Position numbers and translations under genes: made by a program. Positions 7,798-16,573 of a DNA stretch of 64,000 nucleotides are shown here, in pieces. A model generated the notes under the pieces. The model did no database searches. It saw nothing but the letters and a program-made list of their open reading frames with translations, and was not told the DNA's origin. The first letter of the stretch is position 1; each line of letters begins with the position of its first letter. Origin of the DNA: Butyrivibrio sp. FCS014 (GTDB lineage: Bacteria; Bacillota; Clostridia; Lachnospirales; Lachnospiraceae); the NCBI RefSeq assembly GCF_000526935.1, contig NZ_JAHA01000019.1:1054001-1118000 (forward strand), given 5' to 3'.

Positions 7798-9920
7798 TCC
7801 CTTATTCTCAATACGTTCGGCACCCAGTTGATCAGCTTCAGCCGGCTGGTCCTGTCAATAGCCAGCATTCCGATCTGGTAGTACCCCGCAGGAAGCGTGT
7901 TCTTGTCTATGCGCACCTTATATCCCGTGAGGTCCACATTGACCTGGTCCTGAAGCCGCACCCGAATGTCCGGGCGGTACCAGATATATGGCGAAATGCT
8001 GTAAACCTTGGAATTCACCGGGCCCGCGCCGTCTTCGCGGCGCTCCACCTGCCTAAGCAGAAGTTTCTTGTCGTATATCGCATTGTCGGAGCCGATGACA
8101 AAGCTGTAGCCCTTGAGGAAGTACCCCTCCTCATGCCCCACAGCCGTAACGCCGTAGAGCCAGTTGTCCATGGTTCCGTTGTACTCACAGCCGATCCTCA
8201 GGCACTGATCCTCCCTGGCACCGTGGATTCCCTTCTCGTGAATGGAAACCTCAGCAAGAGGCAGGTCCTCCACGGGAGTGTAATCCTCCTTGGGGATGAT
8301 GGCTGAAATTGTCTCATCCTCGGTAAGGTGCGGGCTGTAGAAAGGATCCACGTTGTATAGATGTGAGTGCCTTGTCATAAGGGTATCCCCCTCAACAGCC
8401 AGCCTCTCCATCTTCTTGGGATCAAGGTTATCAAGCCCCCTTGTCAGGGACTCGTGATGATACAGATAAATGTGGTTGCAGCATACGTTATAGTAGCCCT
8501 TCTCGTGGACTGTGTAGCAGAAATCCACGTCGTTGAAAGCAACCTTTAACTGCTCGGGGAATCCGTCCACAGCGGCAAACTTCTTGCGGCTGATCATAAG
8601 ACATGCGGCTGTCACGCCGATCATGTTGTGAATACCCCTGTTATATCCGAAGTAATGATTCTTGTTGTCGTGCATCTTCTGAAGCTTGTGAACCGGGCCG
8701 CGGCGCACATTTGCAATGCCCGCATGCTGGATCAGATCCGTATCCGGGTAGATGAGCTTTGCACCGACCGCTCCAACGTGCCCAAGCTGCGCCTGGGAAA
8801 CCATCTCACGAAGCCATCCTTCCTTCACGCACTCGATATCATCGTTCATGAAAAGAAGATACTCGCCCTGGCAGTTCCTTGCTCCCTGATTGCACATTGC
8901 AGAGAAGTTGAACTCCTGGAGCTTATAGATATAGTTGATCTTGGTCAGGCCGTTCTTCCTGGGTGCGCGGCTTGCGTAAACGCCGTACTTCACCCTGTTG
9001 GCGGCGCTACTGCCGTTGTCCACGATGACCACGTCGAAGGTGATGTTCTCGTCGGTATTGGTCTCGATTATTGAATTCAGGCACTGATTAAGGATTTCCG
9101 GATGATCCATGGAAGGAATGACAATGCTGACCGTGGTGGGCTTAAGCAGCATATGCCTTGAGCTGTGGAAGTTCCTGCCATAGAAAACATCCTGCTCCGG
9201 GCTTCTGTGGAACAGCACCTCTCTTATATGCCCGATGGGGAACTCAAGCCCTGTGCGCTTTCCGAAGGCATGCTCATGTATGGCCAGCATACAGAACAAT
9301 ACGTCCGCGGACAAAAGAGATGCCTCCAGCCCGGTCTGCTCCACCGAGCCGCGCTTATTGGCGGTACCGCCCAGCATCCTTACTGCATTGTCATATTCGA
9401 CTGCACTTGCATGCATGGTCTCTGCCCTGCACGCAAAGAAACTGCCTATATAAAAGGCATTGAGATATGAATCGGGAGACCAGTCGGGCTTGAAGTAGGG
9501 ATGAATATACTTCCCGTTTGATGAAACCTCGTCCTCATCTCCGTAAACTACGTTGTGTTCGGGGTGGGCAATGAAATACTGCCTGATGACTTCCTGGGCC
9601 TTCTTAACGAGCTTCCCCTTGGGGCTCACAAAGATGTAGACCACGTTGTCATCGCTTTTGATGTCTGAAACTTCCCAGACCTTGGCATAGGGAATAACCT
9701 TGACGGTGGGCTCGGGCTTCTTGTGGGGAATCATCTCCCCGTTGGGGCCTTCCTCGTACTGGATGGGAGCCTCGCGCTTAGCAACCGGCTCTTTTTCCAT
9801 GGCTTTCTGCCACTTGTCGTAAGCCGAAGACTTGGCAGCCACCATCTTGTCGTATTTTTTTATTCTGCGCTTTACAAGCGTATCCTTCGCCAGGTCTTTA
9901 AGCATTCCCCTTAGTCCCAC
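7785..9920 (-). CDS. Family 2 glycosyltransferase with C-terminal beta-rich domain
   Basis: A 711-residue protein. A basic N-terminus and a first GT2-like region with VVYGDEDEV are followed by a full GT2 domain starting near residue 264 (VSIVIPSMDHP), with IVDNGSS, FMNDDIE and FNDVDFC motifs. The C-terminal 150 residues look beta-rich and could bind carbohydrate or partner proteins. The GTG start at 9920 overlaps the end of the methyltransferase gene by ten bases; an ATG at 9905 is an alternative, and neither has an ideally spaced ribosome-binding site. It is a tandem partner of the glycosyltransferase at 5604-7730 and shares its overall layout. Likely a polymerising transferase for the exported glycan; the sugar is not determined. 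Confidence 0.9.
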   Translation of the reverse strand: MGLRGMLKDLAKDTLVKRRIKKYDKMVAAKSSAYDKWQKAMEKEPVAKREAPIQYEEGPNGEMIPHKKPEPTVKVIPYAKVWEVSDIKSDDNVVYIFVSPKGKLVKKAQEVIRQYFIAHPEHNVVYGDEDEVSSNGKYIHPYFKPDWSPDSYLNAFYIGSFFACRAETMHASAVEYDNAVRMLGGTANKRGSVEQTGLEASLLSADVLFCMLAIHEHAFGKRTGLEFPIGHIREVLFHRSPEQDVFYGRNFHSSRHMLLKPTTVSIVIPSMDHPEILNQCLNSIIETNTDENITFDVVIVDNGSSAANRVKYGVYASRAPRKNGLTKINYIYKLQEFNFSAMCNQGARNCQGEYLLFMNDDIECVKEGWLREMVSQAQLGHVGAVGAKLIYPDTDLIQHAGIANVRRGPVHKLQKMHDNKNHYFGYNRGIHNMIGVTAACLMISRKKFAAVDGFPEQLKVAFNDVDFCYTVHEKGYYNVCCNHIYLYHHESLTRGLDNLDPKKMERLAVEGDTLMTRHSHLYNVDPFYSPHLTEDETISAIIPKEDYTPVEDLPLAEVSIHEKGIHGAREDQCLRIGCEYNGTMDNWLYGVTAVGHEEGYFLKGYSFVIGSDNAIYDKKLLLRQVERREDGAGPVNSKVYSISPYIWYRPDIRVRLQDQVNVDLTGYKVRIDKNTLPAGYYQIGMLAIDRTSRLKLINWVPNVLRIRDSRS

Positions 9921-12076
9921 TCCTCGTCTTTATAGAACTTCGCTTCGCGTTTTTGCTTTATCTTTCTACCGATCTTTCCGAGAATATTCTCACCCTTTGC
10001 GGAAGCCTTCTCCTCCTGGGCTTCCACGGATTCAACCACCGCATCTGCAGATCTTCTGGGCAAAAAAGCCATCAAAAGAGTCAACTTTAAGTGATTGCGC
10101 TCCTGTACGCTCAGGGTGTTGCTCTCGAGCCCGAACTCGATGTTGGGGTCGTCGGTGTTGAACACCATGGTGTCGTCCGAGATCCACTGGCCGTTTCCGG
10201 GATGGATGCTGATGTTCATACTTCCGTCGGAAAGCGACTTGCCGTTCCAGGTGGCATCGAGAATAGTCACGATGCAGGGCGCAAACGCGGGATCAACCCT
10301 GACATTCCTGCAATCGGAGGAAACCCTGATGTCGAGATTAATGATGTTGTTCTCGTCGTACTGCTCCTCAGGGAAGATGGAATCCTCCTCGGAATAACCA
10401 TCGCCCTCGTCAAGGTAGATCTGAACGCAGTCGTCGGGCCTTGCAGCCTCGCCGCCCCCAAGAAGTTCCTTGGGAACAGTCACCTTTCTGCCAATCTCCT
10501 TGTAGATCTCAACCATGGACTTGCGGTTGCCGGTGACGTACTTCTGGAAAGCATACTCCTCATCCAAAAGCTCTGCCATCTCTGCATCGGTAAGACCAAG
10601 CCTCTTGTAAACCGGCCTGGGATCGAAGTGTTCGCGCTTCCGATCTTCCAGTCTGTAGCAGTAGAGCGCTCTCCACACCTGCTCTTTTACCGGAATGCAC
10701 TTACCGTAGGTCCATTCATAATCTATTATAGTCCAAATAGGCCCATTGACCATAATATTCGAGAATATCAGGTCGTAGTCGGAAACGGGATAATCCTCGC
10801 GATAACCTATTCGTTTAATGTACTCATTCAAAAGGGCATTAAAGCCCTCCATGTCGTCCCTGTCGATGCACTCATCAAGGAGCGAAGACAAGGGAACTCC
10901 GTTGACAAAAGAGAAAATGGCGCAGCCGCCTTTTTCGTCCAACTGGCAGTCATTGATCTCCAGGTCGCCGCCCCTGAACTTCTCCACAAGGTTGAGGTAT
11001 GCATCCCTGATGCCAAAGACATGCTCTTTTGCAGCCTCGGTCAGCGGGAACTTCCTGATGATCTTCCTGCCCGCCCGGTCGATGGCGATGTCCGTCCTTA
11101 TCTTGAACTCATCAACACGGTCGTTACTGTATTTGCTGTAGATGGTGTCAAAGCCCGGTCCCAGTATTACTTCAAAAGAGTTAGCGAAATCAGCATACAT
11201 GCCGTCCCGCACCAGCTCCTCGTAGGCGTGCTTCTCGTTAAAGAGCACCATCCTGTCTCTGTCGTAGTTCCTTACGTTGTCCTGAAGCTCGCCGTGCTTG
11301 GGAAGATAGGAATCCGAGTGGATCATGGTCATGAGCTTGTAATCAGGATAAGGATAATAGAAGTGGTAATCATTCATACCACATCTCTTGAAGATATTGA
11401 TAAGGCCGTTCCTTGAGAAGGTCTTGGCGACACTGTCCGCCGAATAGCCCTCGATTCCGGTAAAGTAGGTGCCAAGATGGTCCTCGGCGCAGCCCGCAAA
11501 GTACTTAAGCCCCAGCCTGTTCTCAATGGCGATGACAATCCTTCCGCCCTTTTTAAGGTGCTTCTTAAGCATCATCAGGAACTTCTCGTAGGGGTTGTCG
11601 GTGCCGATGTAGCCCTGGCCGTACTCAAACACGCCGATCAGGAAGATGTAGTCAAAATCAGAAGGCAGGTCAGGCTCGATGTCCCTGAAATTGCCAACGT
11701 GGATGGTGACGTTGTCACAGTCGCTGTTCCTGGTGGCGTTGATCTCGGAACGCCGCCTTGAAAGGTCGCAGGCCACTACCTCTCTTGCCTTGGAGGAGAG
11801 CATGCCCGTGATGGCGCCGCACCCTGAGCCCACTTCAAGAACCTTGGCGCTTTTGTCCATGGGGATCCACTCAACGATGTTGGCCCTCTGGTCGGAAAGG
11901 TGATAGAGAATGGGCCAACTGCCCCGCTCTTCGATGACCTTCTGGTACTCTTCCTTCTTGTACTTTTTGACAATCTCAAGAAGGTCGTTCTCTATGGCTC
12001 CGTCGCTGTAGAGATCAACCCCCGAGTAATGTTTGAAATTAAGGCTCACACCGCCTATCTTTATGTTTTCCTGCAT
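9911..12076 (-). CDS. Methyltransferase-kinase, WbdD-like chain terminator candidate
   Basis: A 721-residue protein. Residues 79-90 carry a class I SAM methyltransferase motif (LEVGSGCGAIT) with the acidic residue of motif II at Asp104. A second domain, about 320-480, has protein-kinase-like features. The catalytic loop YDLIFSNIM places Asp435 and Asn440 at HRDxxxxN spacing, and IIDYEW places Asp452 where DFG would be. A beta-rich region and a basic, helical C-terminal tail follow. In E. coli O9a, WbdD combines methyltransferase, kinase and coiled coil, and caps the O-polysaccharide to stop growth. Here the gene lies directly before Wzt, whose C-terminal domain is of the cap-recognising type. 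Chain termination is an inference from architecture and context. Confidence 0.88.
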   Translation of the reverse strand: MQENIKIGGVSLNFKHYSGVDLYSDGAIENDLLEIVKKYKKEEYQKVIEERGSWPILYHLSDQRANIVEWIPMDKSAKVLEVGSGCGAITGMLSSKAREVVACDLSRRRSEINATRNSDCDNVTIHVGNFRDIEPDLPSDFDYIFLIGVFEYGQGYIGTDNPYEKFLMMLKKHLKKGGRIVIAIENRLGLKYFAGCAEDHLGTYFTGIEGYSADSVAKTFSRNGLINIFKRCGMNDYHFYYPYPDYKLMTMIHSDSYLPKHGELQDNVRNYDRDRMVLFNEKHAYEELVRDGMYADFANSFEVILGPGFDTIYSKYSNDRVDEFKIRTDIAIDRAGRKIIRKFPLTEAAKEHVFGIRDAYLNLVEKFRGGDLEINDCQLDEKGGCAIFSFVNGVPLSSLLDECIDRDDMEGFNALLNEYIKRIGYREDYPVSDYDLIFSNIMVNGPIWTIIDYEWTYGKCIPVKEQVWRALYCYRLEDRKREHFDPRPVYKRLGLTDAEMAELLDEEYAFQKYVTGNRKSMVEIYKEIGRKVTVPKELLGGGEAARPDDCVQIYLDEGDGYSEEDSIFPEEQYDENNIINLDIRVSSDCRNVRVDPAFAPCIVTILDATWNGKSLSDGSMNISIHPGNGQWISDDTMVFNTDDPNIEFGLESNTLSVQERNHLKLTLLMAFLPRRSADAVVESVEAQEEKASAKGENILGKIGRKIKQKREAKFYKDEEWD

Positions 12077-12091
12077 GTGTTCGTTCCCTGT

Positions 12092-13447
12092 TTATTCTGC
12101 GTCTGTAACCACGCACTTTGACTCCATGTCGTAGTAACCCACCGTGTTCTTGTCCGACACCACCGTCACATTCAGGGCGTCGTAAAGTCTGTGGTAAACC
12201 GTAAAGTTATCCTGCTCAAAGCCTGTAACTCCGAAGCTTAAGAGATATTCTCCGCCCTGAAGGTTCATCTTCTGGGTAAAAGAAATATCTTTGACCTGTC
12301 CTGCTTTGGCCGGCTCCAGAAATGCCTTCTCCACCATGGAGTTGGTGCCGGTGATCTCGATACCCATGATGTTCTTAAAGGTGAAAGCAAATATAGGTGC
12401 TGCAACATCCCTGTTGAAGCGAACCTTCATGTGCACGGTAAATTCCGTGCCCTTGATTATTGAATTGGTTGTAGTTCCTGATGTATCAGTGACAAAAAAG
12501 TCTTCAATGACTGCCGCCCCGTCGCCGTACTCAAGGGTGTCGGGGTTCTCGGAATCCTTGCGGGCCTTGCTGCCTTCCTTGCCGTTCTTACCATCGCCGG
12601 CTCCCGAAGCATCGGCTTTGCCGCCCTTACCGTCCGCCGCTTTAGCAGCTGCAGCGCGGATCTCCTCGTCATCAAGAAGATTCTCTCCCTCAGCCTTGGG
12701 AAGAGGATACTGTCCCACCAACACCTGCTTGTAGATGTCGATCATCTTCTTGGGAGTGCCCTCGCCAAGCATAACGCCCTGGTTCAGGAGCACTGCCCTG
12801 TCGCAGTACTTGCTGATGCTGGAAAGGTCGTGGGATACAAAGAGGATGGTCTTACCCTGCTCCTTGAACTCCTCAAACTTGTGATAACACTTGGCCTGGA
12901 AGAATACATCTCCCACGGAAAGAGCCTCGTCAACGATAAGTATCTCCGGGTCGATGTTGATGGCCACTGCAAAAGCAAGGCGCACAAACATACCGCTGGA
13001 GTAGGTCTTGACCGGCTGATACACGTAGTCGCCGATGTCAGCAAACTCTAAGATAGCATCAAGGCGCTTTGTGATCTCCTCCTCGGAGAAGCCGATCATC
13101 ATGCCATTCAGATATATGTTATCGATTCCGTTGTATTCCATGTTAAAGCCGGCGCCCAGCTCAAGAAGAGCCGAGATATGGCCGTCCACGTTCACTTCAC
13201 CCTCGGTGGGAGAAAGAACTCCTGTGATGATCTTGAGGATCGTGGACTTACCGGAGCCGTTGGTGCCGATGATGCCTACGGTCTCGCCCTTTCTGATGGT
13301 GAGGTTCACCTTGTTGAGGGCAAGGTGCTCCCGGTACTTCTTACCGCGAAGAAGGCCCAGTGAGTCCTTGAGCCTGTCCATGGGCTTGTCGTAGAGCTTA
13401 TATACTTTTGTGAGGTCTTTTACCTCAATCGCAATGTCTTTTTCCAT
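12092..13447 (-). CDS. wzt: Polysaccharide ABC transporter ATP-binding protein (Wzt)
   Basis: A 451-residue ATPase of the polysaccharide/polyol-phosphate exporter family. Walker A is GTNGSGKST (61-69), the signature is in TYSSGM, and Walker B is ILIVDEALS. A Lys/Gly/Ala-rich linker at about 255-300 leads to a C-terminal domain of about 140 residues typical of Wzt proteins that bind a modified end of the glycan. AAGG lies eight bases before the ATG. It pairs with the permease upstream, separated by a 67-base gap that contains an inverted repeat. The extended C-terminal domain and the neighbouring methyltransferase-kinase together suggest export coupled to end modification. Confidence 0.95.
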   Translation of the reverse strand: MEKDIAIEVKDLTKVYKLYDKPMDRLKDSLGLLRGKKYREHLALNKVNLTIRKGETVGIIGTNGSGKSTILKIITGVLSPTEGEVNVDGHISALLELGAGFNMEYNGIDNIYLNGMMIGFSEEEITKRLDAILEFADIGDYVYQPVKTYSSGMFVRLAFAVAINIDPEILIVDEALSVGDVFFQAKCYHKFEEFKEQGKTILFVSHDLSSISKYCDRAVLLNQGVMLGEGTPKKMIDIYKQVLVGQYPLPKAEGENLLDDEEIRAAAAKAADGKGGKADASGAGDGKNGKEGSKARKDSENPDTLEYGDGAAVIEDFFVTDTSGTTTNSIIKGTEFTVHMKVRFNRDVAAPIFAFTFKNIMGIEITGTNSMVEKAFLEPAKAGQVKDISFTQKMNLQGGEYLLSFGVTGFEQDNFTVYHRLYDALNVTVVSDKNTVGYYDMESKCVVTDAE

Positions 13448-13471
13448 GTAAATACCTTAGTAAATAAAATA

Positions 13472-13518
13472 ATGATACAAGTATAATTTTTTCTGTGACC
13501 TTGAATCCCTTGTATCAT
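13472..13518 (-). other. Inverted repeat between wzm and wzt
   Basis: Perfect ten-base arms, ATGATACAAG (13472-13481) and its complement (13509-13518), enclose 27 bases. The right arm overlaps the stop codon of wzm. The loop contains a 16-base sequence, AAGGGATTCAAGGTCA in minus orientation, that also occurs at 7803-7788 beside another intergenic hairpin. Confidence 0.6.
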
Positions 13519-14537
13519 AGCACGTCTGCGAAGTGCGTCTTCGAGCGTTTGAATATCAGCGCACCAAGGCAGAAAGCCGCAACCACAAAGATCCAGAAAT
13601 AGGTGGATGAGTAGAAGTGCTCAAAGAACCATGTGTCACCGTAGATTGAATTTCTGAAGCCCTCCACGATGTATACCATGGGGTTGAGCTTGACGATCCA
13701 CTGATATTTGTCGGGAACGATGTCGATATTCCAAAGGATGGGAGTTGCCCACTGGAACAGCTGCAGGAAGATACTGATGATCTGCAGAAGATCCCTGAAG
13801 AACACCACGATGGCGCAGGTGGCGTAGCTTAGTGACAGCACCAGAATGAACTCACAGCCGATGTAATATATGATCTGCAGCCAGTAAATATTGGGATAAT
13901 ATCCGTATACGCAGGCGATGATCATCAGAACGCCGATGAAGAACACGTGGATGAACATGGCCGCAATTATCTTGATTATGGGCAGAATACTGATCTTGAA
14001 AAGAACCTTCTTCACCAGGTAGTTGTACTCAAGAAGTGAAGTGGTTCCGTTGGTCAGCGCCTCTGTAAAGAAGAACCAGGGCACAAGTCCGGACGTAAGA
14101 AACAGGACGTATGGAATCTCCACACCTCCTGATACCGCCTGGGCTCTTTGACGGAACACTATGTCGAAAACAATGTAATACATTACAACAGTGACCACCG
14201 GCTGAGCCAGTGCCCACACGATACCCATATAGGAACCGGCATAGCGCTTCTTGAAATCATTGATGGCAAGACGCTTTATGAGATTCCTGGAGTGGAACAG
14301 CTCCACCGGAAGTACCATGAGCCTGTCATACCAAACAAAGATCAGGATGCAGCTGATGCCTATAAGAAGGCATCCGCATACCTTCTTGAGCATCTCGGTG
14401 TGCGGATCCGCCAATGGGTTATTATGAAAGATAACAAGCAGCGCCAAAGCCAGCGCCAGTGCGTAGAAAATCCCCAAGATCATCTTCTTGGAGACCCTCT
14501 TTGATCCTGTTAACAAAACTCCTTGATTCCTCCCCAC
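13515..14537 (-). CDS. wzm: Polysaccharide ABC transporter permease (Wzm)
   Basis: A 340-residue membrane permease of the ABC-2/Wzm type. Two extra hydrophobic segments near the N-terminus precede the family core, which begins near residue 90 with RNLIKRLAINDFKKRYAGSYMG followed by six membrane segments. Usual family members are about 260 residues, so the N-terminal extension is notable. The GTG at 14537 overlaps rfbC by 28 bases; TTG and ATG starts a little downstream are possible because no start has a perfectly spaced ribosome-binding site. It works with Wzt to export a lipid-linked glycan. Confidence 0.93.
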   Translation of the reverse strand: MGRNQGVLLTGSKRVSKKMILGIFYALALALALLVIFHNNPLADPHTEMLKKVCGCLLIGISCILIFVWYDRLMVLPVELFHSRNLIKRLAINDFKKRYAGSYMGIVWALAQPVVTVVMYYIVFDIVFRQRAQAVSGGVEIPYVLFLTSGLVPWFFFTEALTNGTTSLLEYNYLVKKVLFKISILPIIKIIAAMFIHVFFIGVLMIIACVYGYYPNIYWLQIIYYIGCEFILVLSLSYATCAIVVFFRDLLQIISIFLQLFQWATPILWNIDIVPDKYQWIVKLNPMVYIVEGFRNSIYGDTWFFEHFYSSTYFWIFVVAAFCLGALIFKRSKTHFADVL

Positions 14538-15058
14538 TTTGTATCTTTCTCGGAAAGATTAAGCTTAACGCCCTCCTGAAGAGGCCACTCTACTCCGATG
14601 TCGGGATCGTCCCACTTAAGGCCGCCCTCATCATCGGGGTGATAGAAATCCGAGCACTTGTAAGCGAACTCGGCGTAATCGGATAATACCAAAAATCCAT
14701 GGGCAAAGCCCTTGGGAATAAAGAACTGCTTCTTATTCTCAGCTGAAAGCACAACTCCGAACCACTTTCCGAAGGTCTTTGAGTCCTTTCGAAGGTCCAC
14801 AGCCACATCAAAAACCTCGCCGTTTATGCAGCGAACCAGCTTGTCCTGAGGGAACTGCTTCTGGAAGTGGAGCCCCCTGAGCACACCTCTGCTGCTGGCT
14901 GACTGGTTGTCCTGAACGAACTCAACGTCTATGCCCGCTGCAACGAAATCATTCTTGTTGTAGGTCTCAACAAAGTATCCTCTGGCATCACCGAAAACCT
15001 TGGGTGTGATGACCTTAAGTCCCTCTATTTCACATGTTTCTACTGTAATCTGTCCCAT
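14510..15058 (-). CDS. rfbC: dTDP-4-dehydrorhamnose 3,5-epimerase
   Basis: A 182-residue cupin-fold epimerase, the third step of dTDP-L-rhamnose synthesis. Visible family features are DARGYFVETYN near the start, DNQSASSRGVLRGLHFQ with the catalytic His, and the FIPKGFAHGFLVLS segment followed by the conserved Tyr. Length matches the family. It lies downstream of rfbB and rfbA with one small gene between, and its 3' end overlaps the permease gene. No rfbD reductase is present in the window, so the last step must be encoded elsewhere or a different end product is made. Confidence 0.97.
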   Translation of the reverse strand: MGQITVETCEIEGLKVITPKVFGDARGYFVETYNKNDFVAAGIDVEFVQDNQSASSRGVLRGLHFQKQFPQDKLVRCINGEVFDVAVDLRKDSKTFGKWFGVVLSAENKKQFFIPKGFAHGFLVLSDYAEFAYKCSDFYHPDDEGGLKWDDPDIGVEWPLQEGVKLNLSEKDTKWGGIKEFC

Positions 15059-15117
15059 TTTAAATTCATCTCCGATTTAATTTTTTATAATTTATTGTCC
15101 GTCTCCGGGAAAAGAGC

Positions 15118-15624
15118 TTATGGTGAACCCACTACGCTGCCGCCGGGAATAAACTCTCCGAAGCCTCCCGGAGGCGCTGTAGGCGGCGTTGTAAGATAGC
15201 CGTCCGCATCAACCGGCGGCTCGCCTGTTCCCTCAGGGTTTGGATTCTGAAGCTCTCCAACCACGGCCATTCCCGTGCCTGCTCTGTCCTCTTCCTCCGT
15301 GGAAGCTGCAATACCGCTCTCGTCAGTGTTCTCACTGCCTAAGCCGGTCGACTTTTGGATCACTACAACAGCAGGGATCTTCTCGGTCTCGTCAAAAAAG
15401 TCTTCATCATACATGAAGGCACCGAGATTATCACCAATCTGCTGGCCGTAGATAACCTCCTCAGTAGCTTCGGTGGCGGCTTCTTCAGTCTGGGTTGCTT
15501 TCCTGTTACCCCAGCCGAACATACTATTTATTTTGTCAGCATTGGTGGCGTACACGATCACCAGCACCAGAATAAAGGCGCTTATGATGGTGAGGATCGC
15601 CATCCTAAAGACCTTAGAATCCAT
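15118..15624 (-). CDS. Small membrane-anchored protein of unknown function
   Basis: A 168-residue protein with one N-terminal hydrophobic segment (about residues 8-27) acting as signal anchor. An acidic and threonine-rich middle and a Pro/Gly-rich end (TPPTAPPGGFGEFIPGG) follow. GGGGGA precedes the ATG. There is no lipobox and no recognised domain. It sits inside the rmlABC set, so it may be an extracytoplasmic accessory of the polysaccharide or of the lysozyme-like protein upstream, but nothing in the sequence shows an activity. Confidence 0.75.
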   Translation of the reverse strand: MDSKVFRMAILTIISAFILVLVIVYATNADKINSMFGWGNRKATQTEEAATEATEEVIYGQQIGDNLGAFMYDEDFFDETEKIPAVVVIQKSTGLGSENTDESGIAASTEEEDRAGTGMAVVGELQNPNPEGTGEPPVDADGYLTTPPTAPPGGFGEFIPGGSVVGSP

Positions 15625-15690
15625 AAGTGTCCCCCGTCACAAGGAAGTTCCGCTCTCGCGCACCAGCCTCAAAAGAACCTCGGCAAGTGC

Positions 15691-16560
15691 TTACAGTCCG
15701 TTAGCTACTTCAACCAGGTATTTTCCATAATCTGTCTTCATCAGAGGCTCAGCCAGTTTAAGCAGCTGCTCCTTGTCGATGAAGCCTCTCTTGTAGGCAA
15801 TCTCCTCGATGCAGGAGATGTACAGGCCCTGTCTCTTCTGGAATGCGCACACAAAATCCGAAGCATCAAGAAGGGAATCGTGGTTGCCGGTGTCAAGCCA
15901 TGCAAAACCGCGGCCCATGGTCTCCACCCGAAGCTCGCCCCTTGAAAGGTACTCGTTGTTGATACTGGTTATCTCAATCTCACCGCGGGGTGAGGGTTTA
16001 ACATTCTTTGCAATCTCCACAACCTTGTTGTCATAGAAGTAAAGTCCCGGAACCGCATAGTTGCTCTTGGGATGCTCGGGCTTCTCCTCGATGCTGATAG
16101 CTTTGCCGTTCTCGTCGAACTCAACAACGCCGTAGGCTCTGGGGTCACGAACGTAGTATCCAAAGATCGTAGCTCCGCTCTCACGGGAAGCAACTTCCCT
16201 AAGGAGCTTACTAAAGCTCTGTCCGTAAAAGATATTGTCACCAAGCACCAGGGCAACGGAATCCGAGCCGATAAAGTCGGCGCCGATGATAAAGGCATCG
16301 GCCAGGCCGCGGGGCTGTTCCTGAACAGCGTAGCTGAACTTCATTCCCAGCTGCTCGCCGGTTCCGAAGAGTTCCTCAAACATGGGGAGGTCTCTCGGGG
16401 TTGATATAATAAGCACTTCTCTGATCCCTGCCAGCATCAGTGTTGACAGAGGATAATAGATCATTGGCTTGTCATAGACAGGCATCATCTGCTTGGACAT
16501 GGCTCTGGTCAGAGGATAAAGTCTGGTGCCGGAACCGCCTGCAAGAATAATTCCCTTCAT
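15691..16560 (-). CDS. rfbA: Glucose-1-phosphate thymidylyltransferase
   Basis: A 289-residue nucleotidyltransferase, the first step of the dTDP-rhamnose pathway (glucose-1-phosphate plus dTTP). The start is placed at 16560, where the protein begins [18 protein letters not shown]; an in-frame extension upstream overlaps rfbB and has no homology to the family. Family motifs include [33 protein letters not shown] and EKPEHPKSN. Length is normal. It lies 13 bases after rfbB. Confidence 0.97.
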   Translation of the reverse strand: MKGIILAGGSGTRLYPLTRAMSKQMMPVYDKPMIYYPLSTLMLAGIREVLIISTPRDLPMFEELFGTGEQLGMKFSYAVQEQPRGLADAFIIGADFIGSDSVALVLGDNIFYGQSFSKLLREVASRESGATIFGYYVRDPRAYGVVEFDENGKAISIEEKPEHPKSNYAVPGLYFYDNKVVEIAKNVKPSPRGEIEITSINNEYLSRGELRVETMGRGFAWLDTGNHDSLLDASDFVCAFQKRQGLYISCIEEIAYKRGFIDKEQLLKLAEPLMKTDYGKYLVEVANGL

Positions 16561-16573
16561 GTGTATTCCTCCA

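Noticed and set aside
10091..11416. A 441-codon open frame on the plus strand
   Set aside because: It is antisense to the methyltransferase-kinase gene, has no recognisable domain or ribosome-binding site, and its length follows from the codon bias of the real gene.
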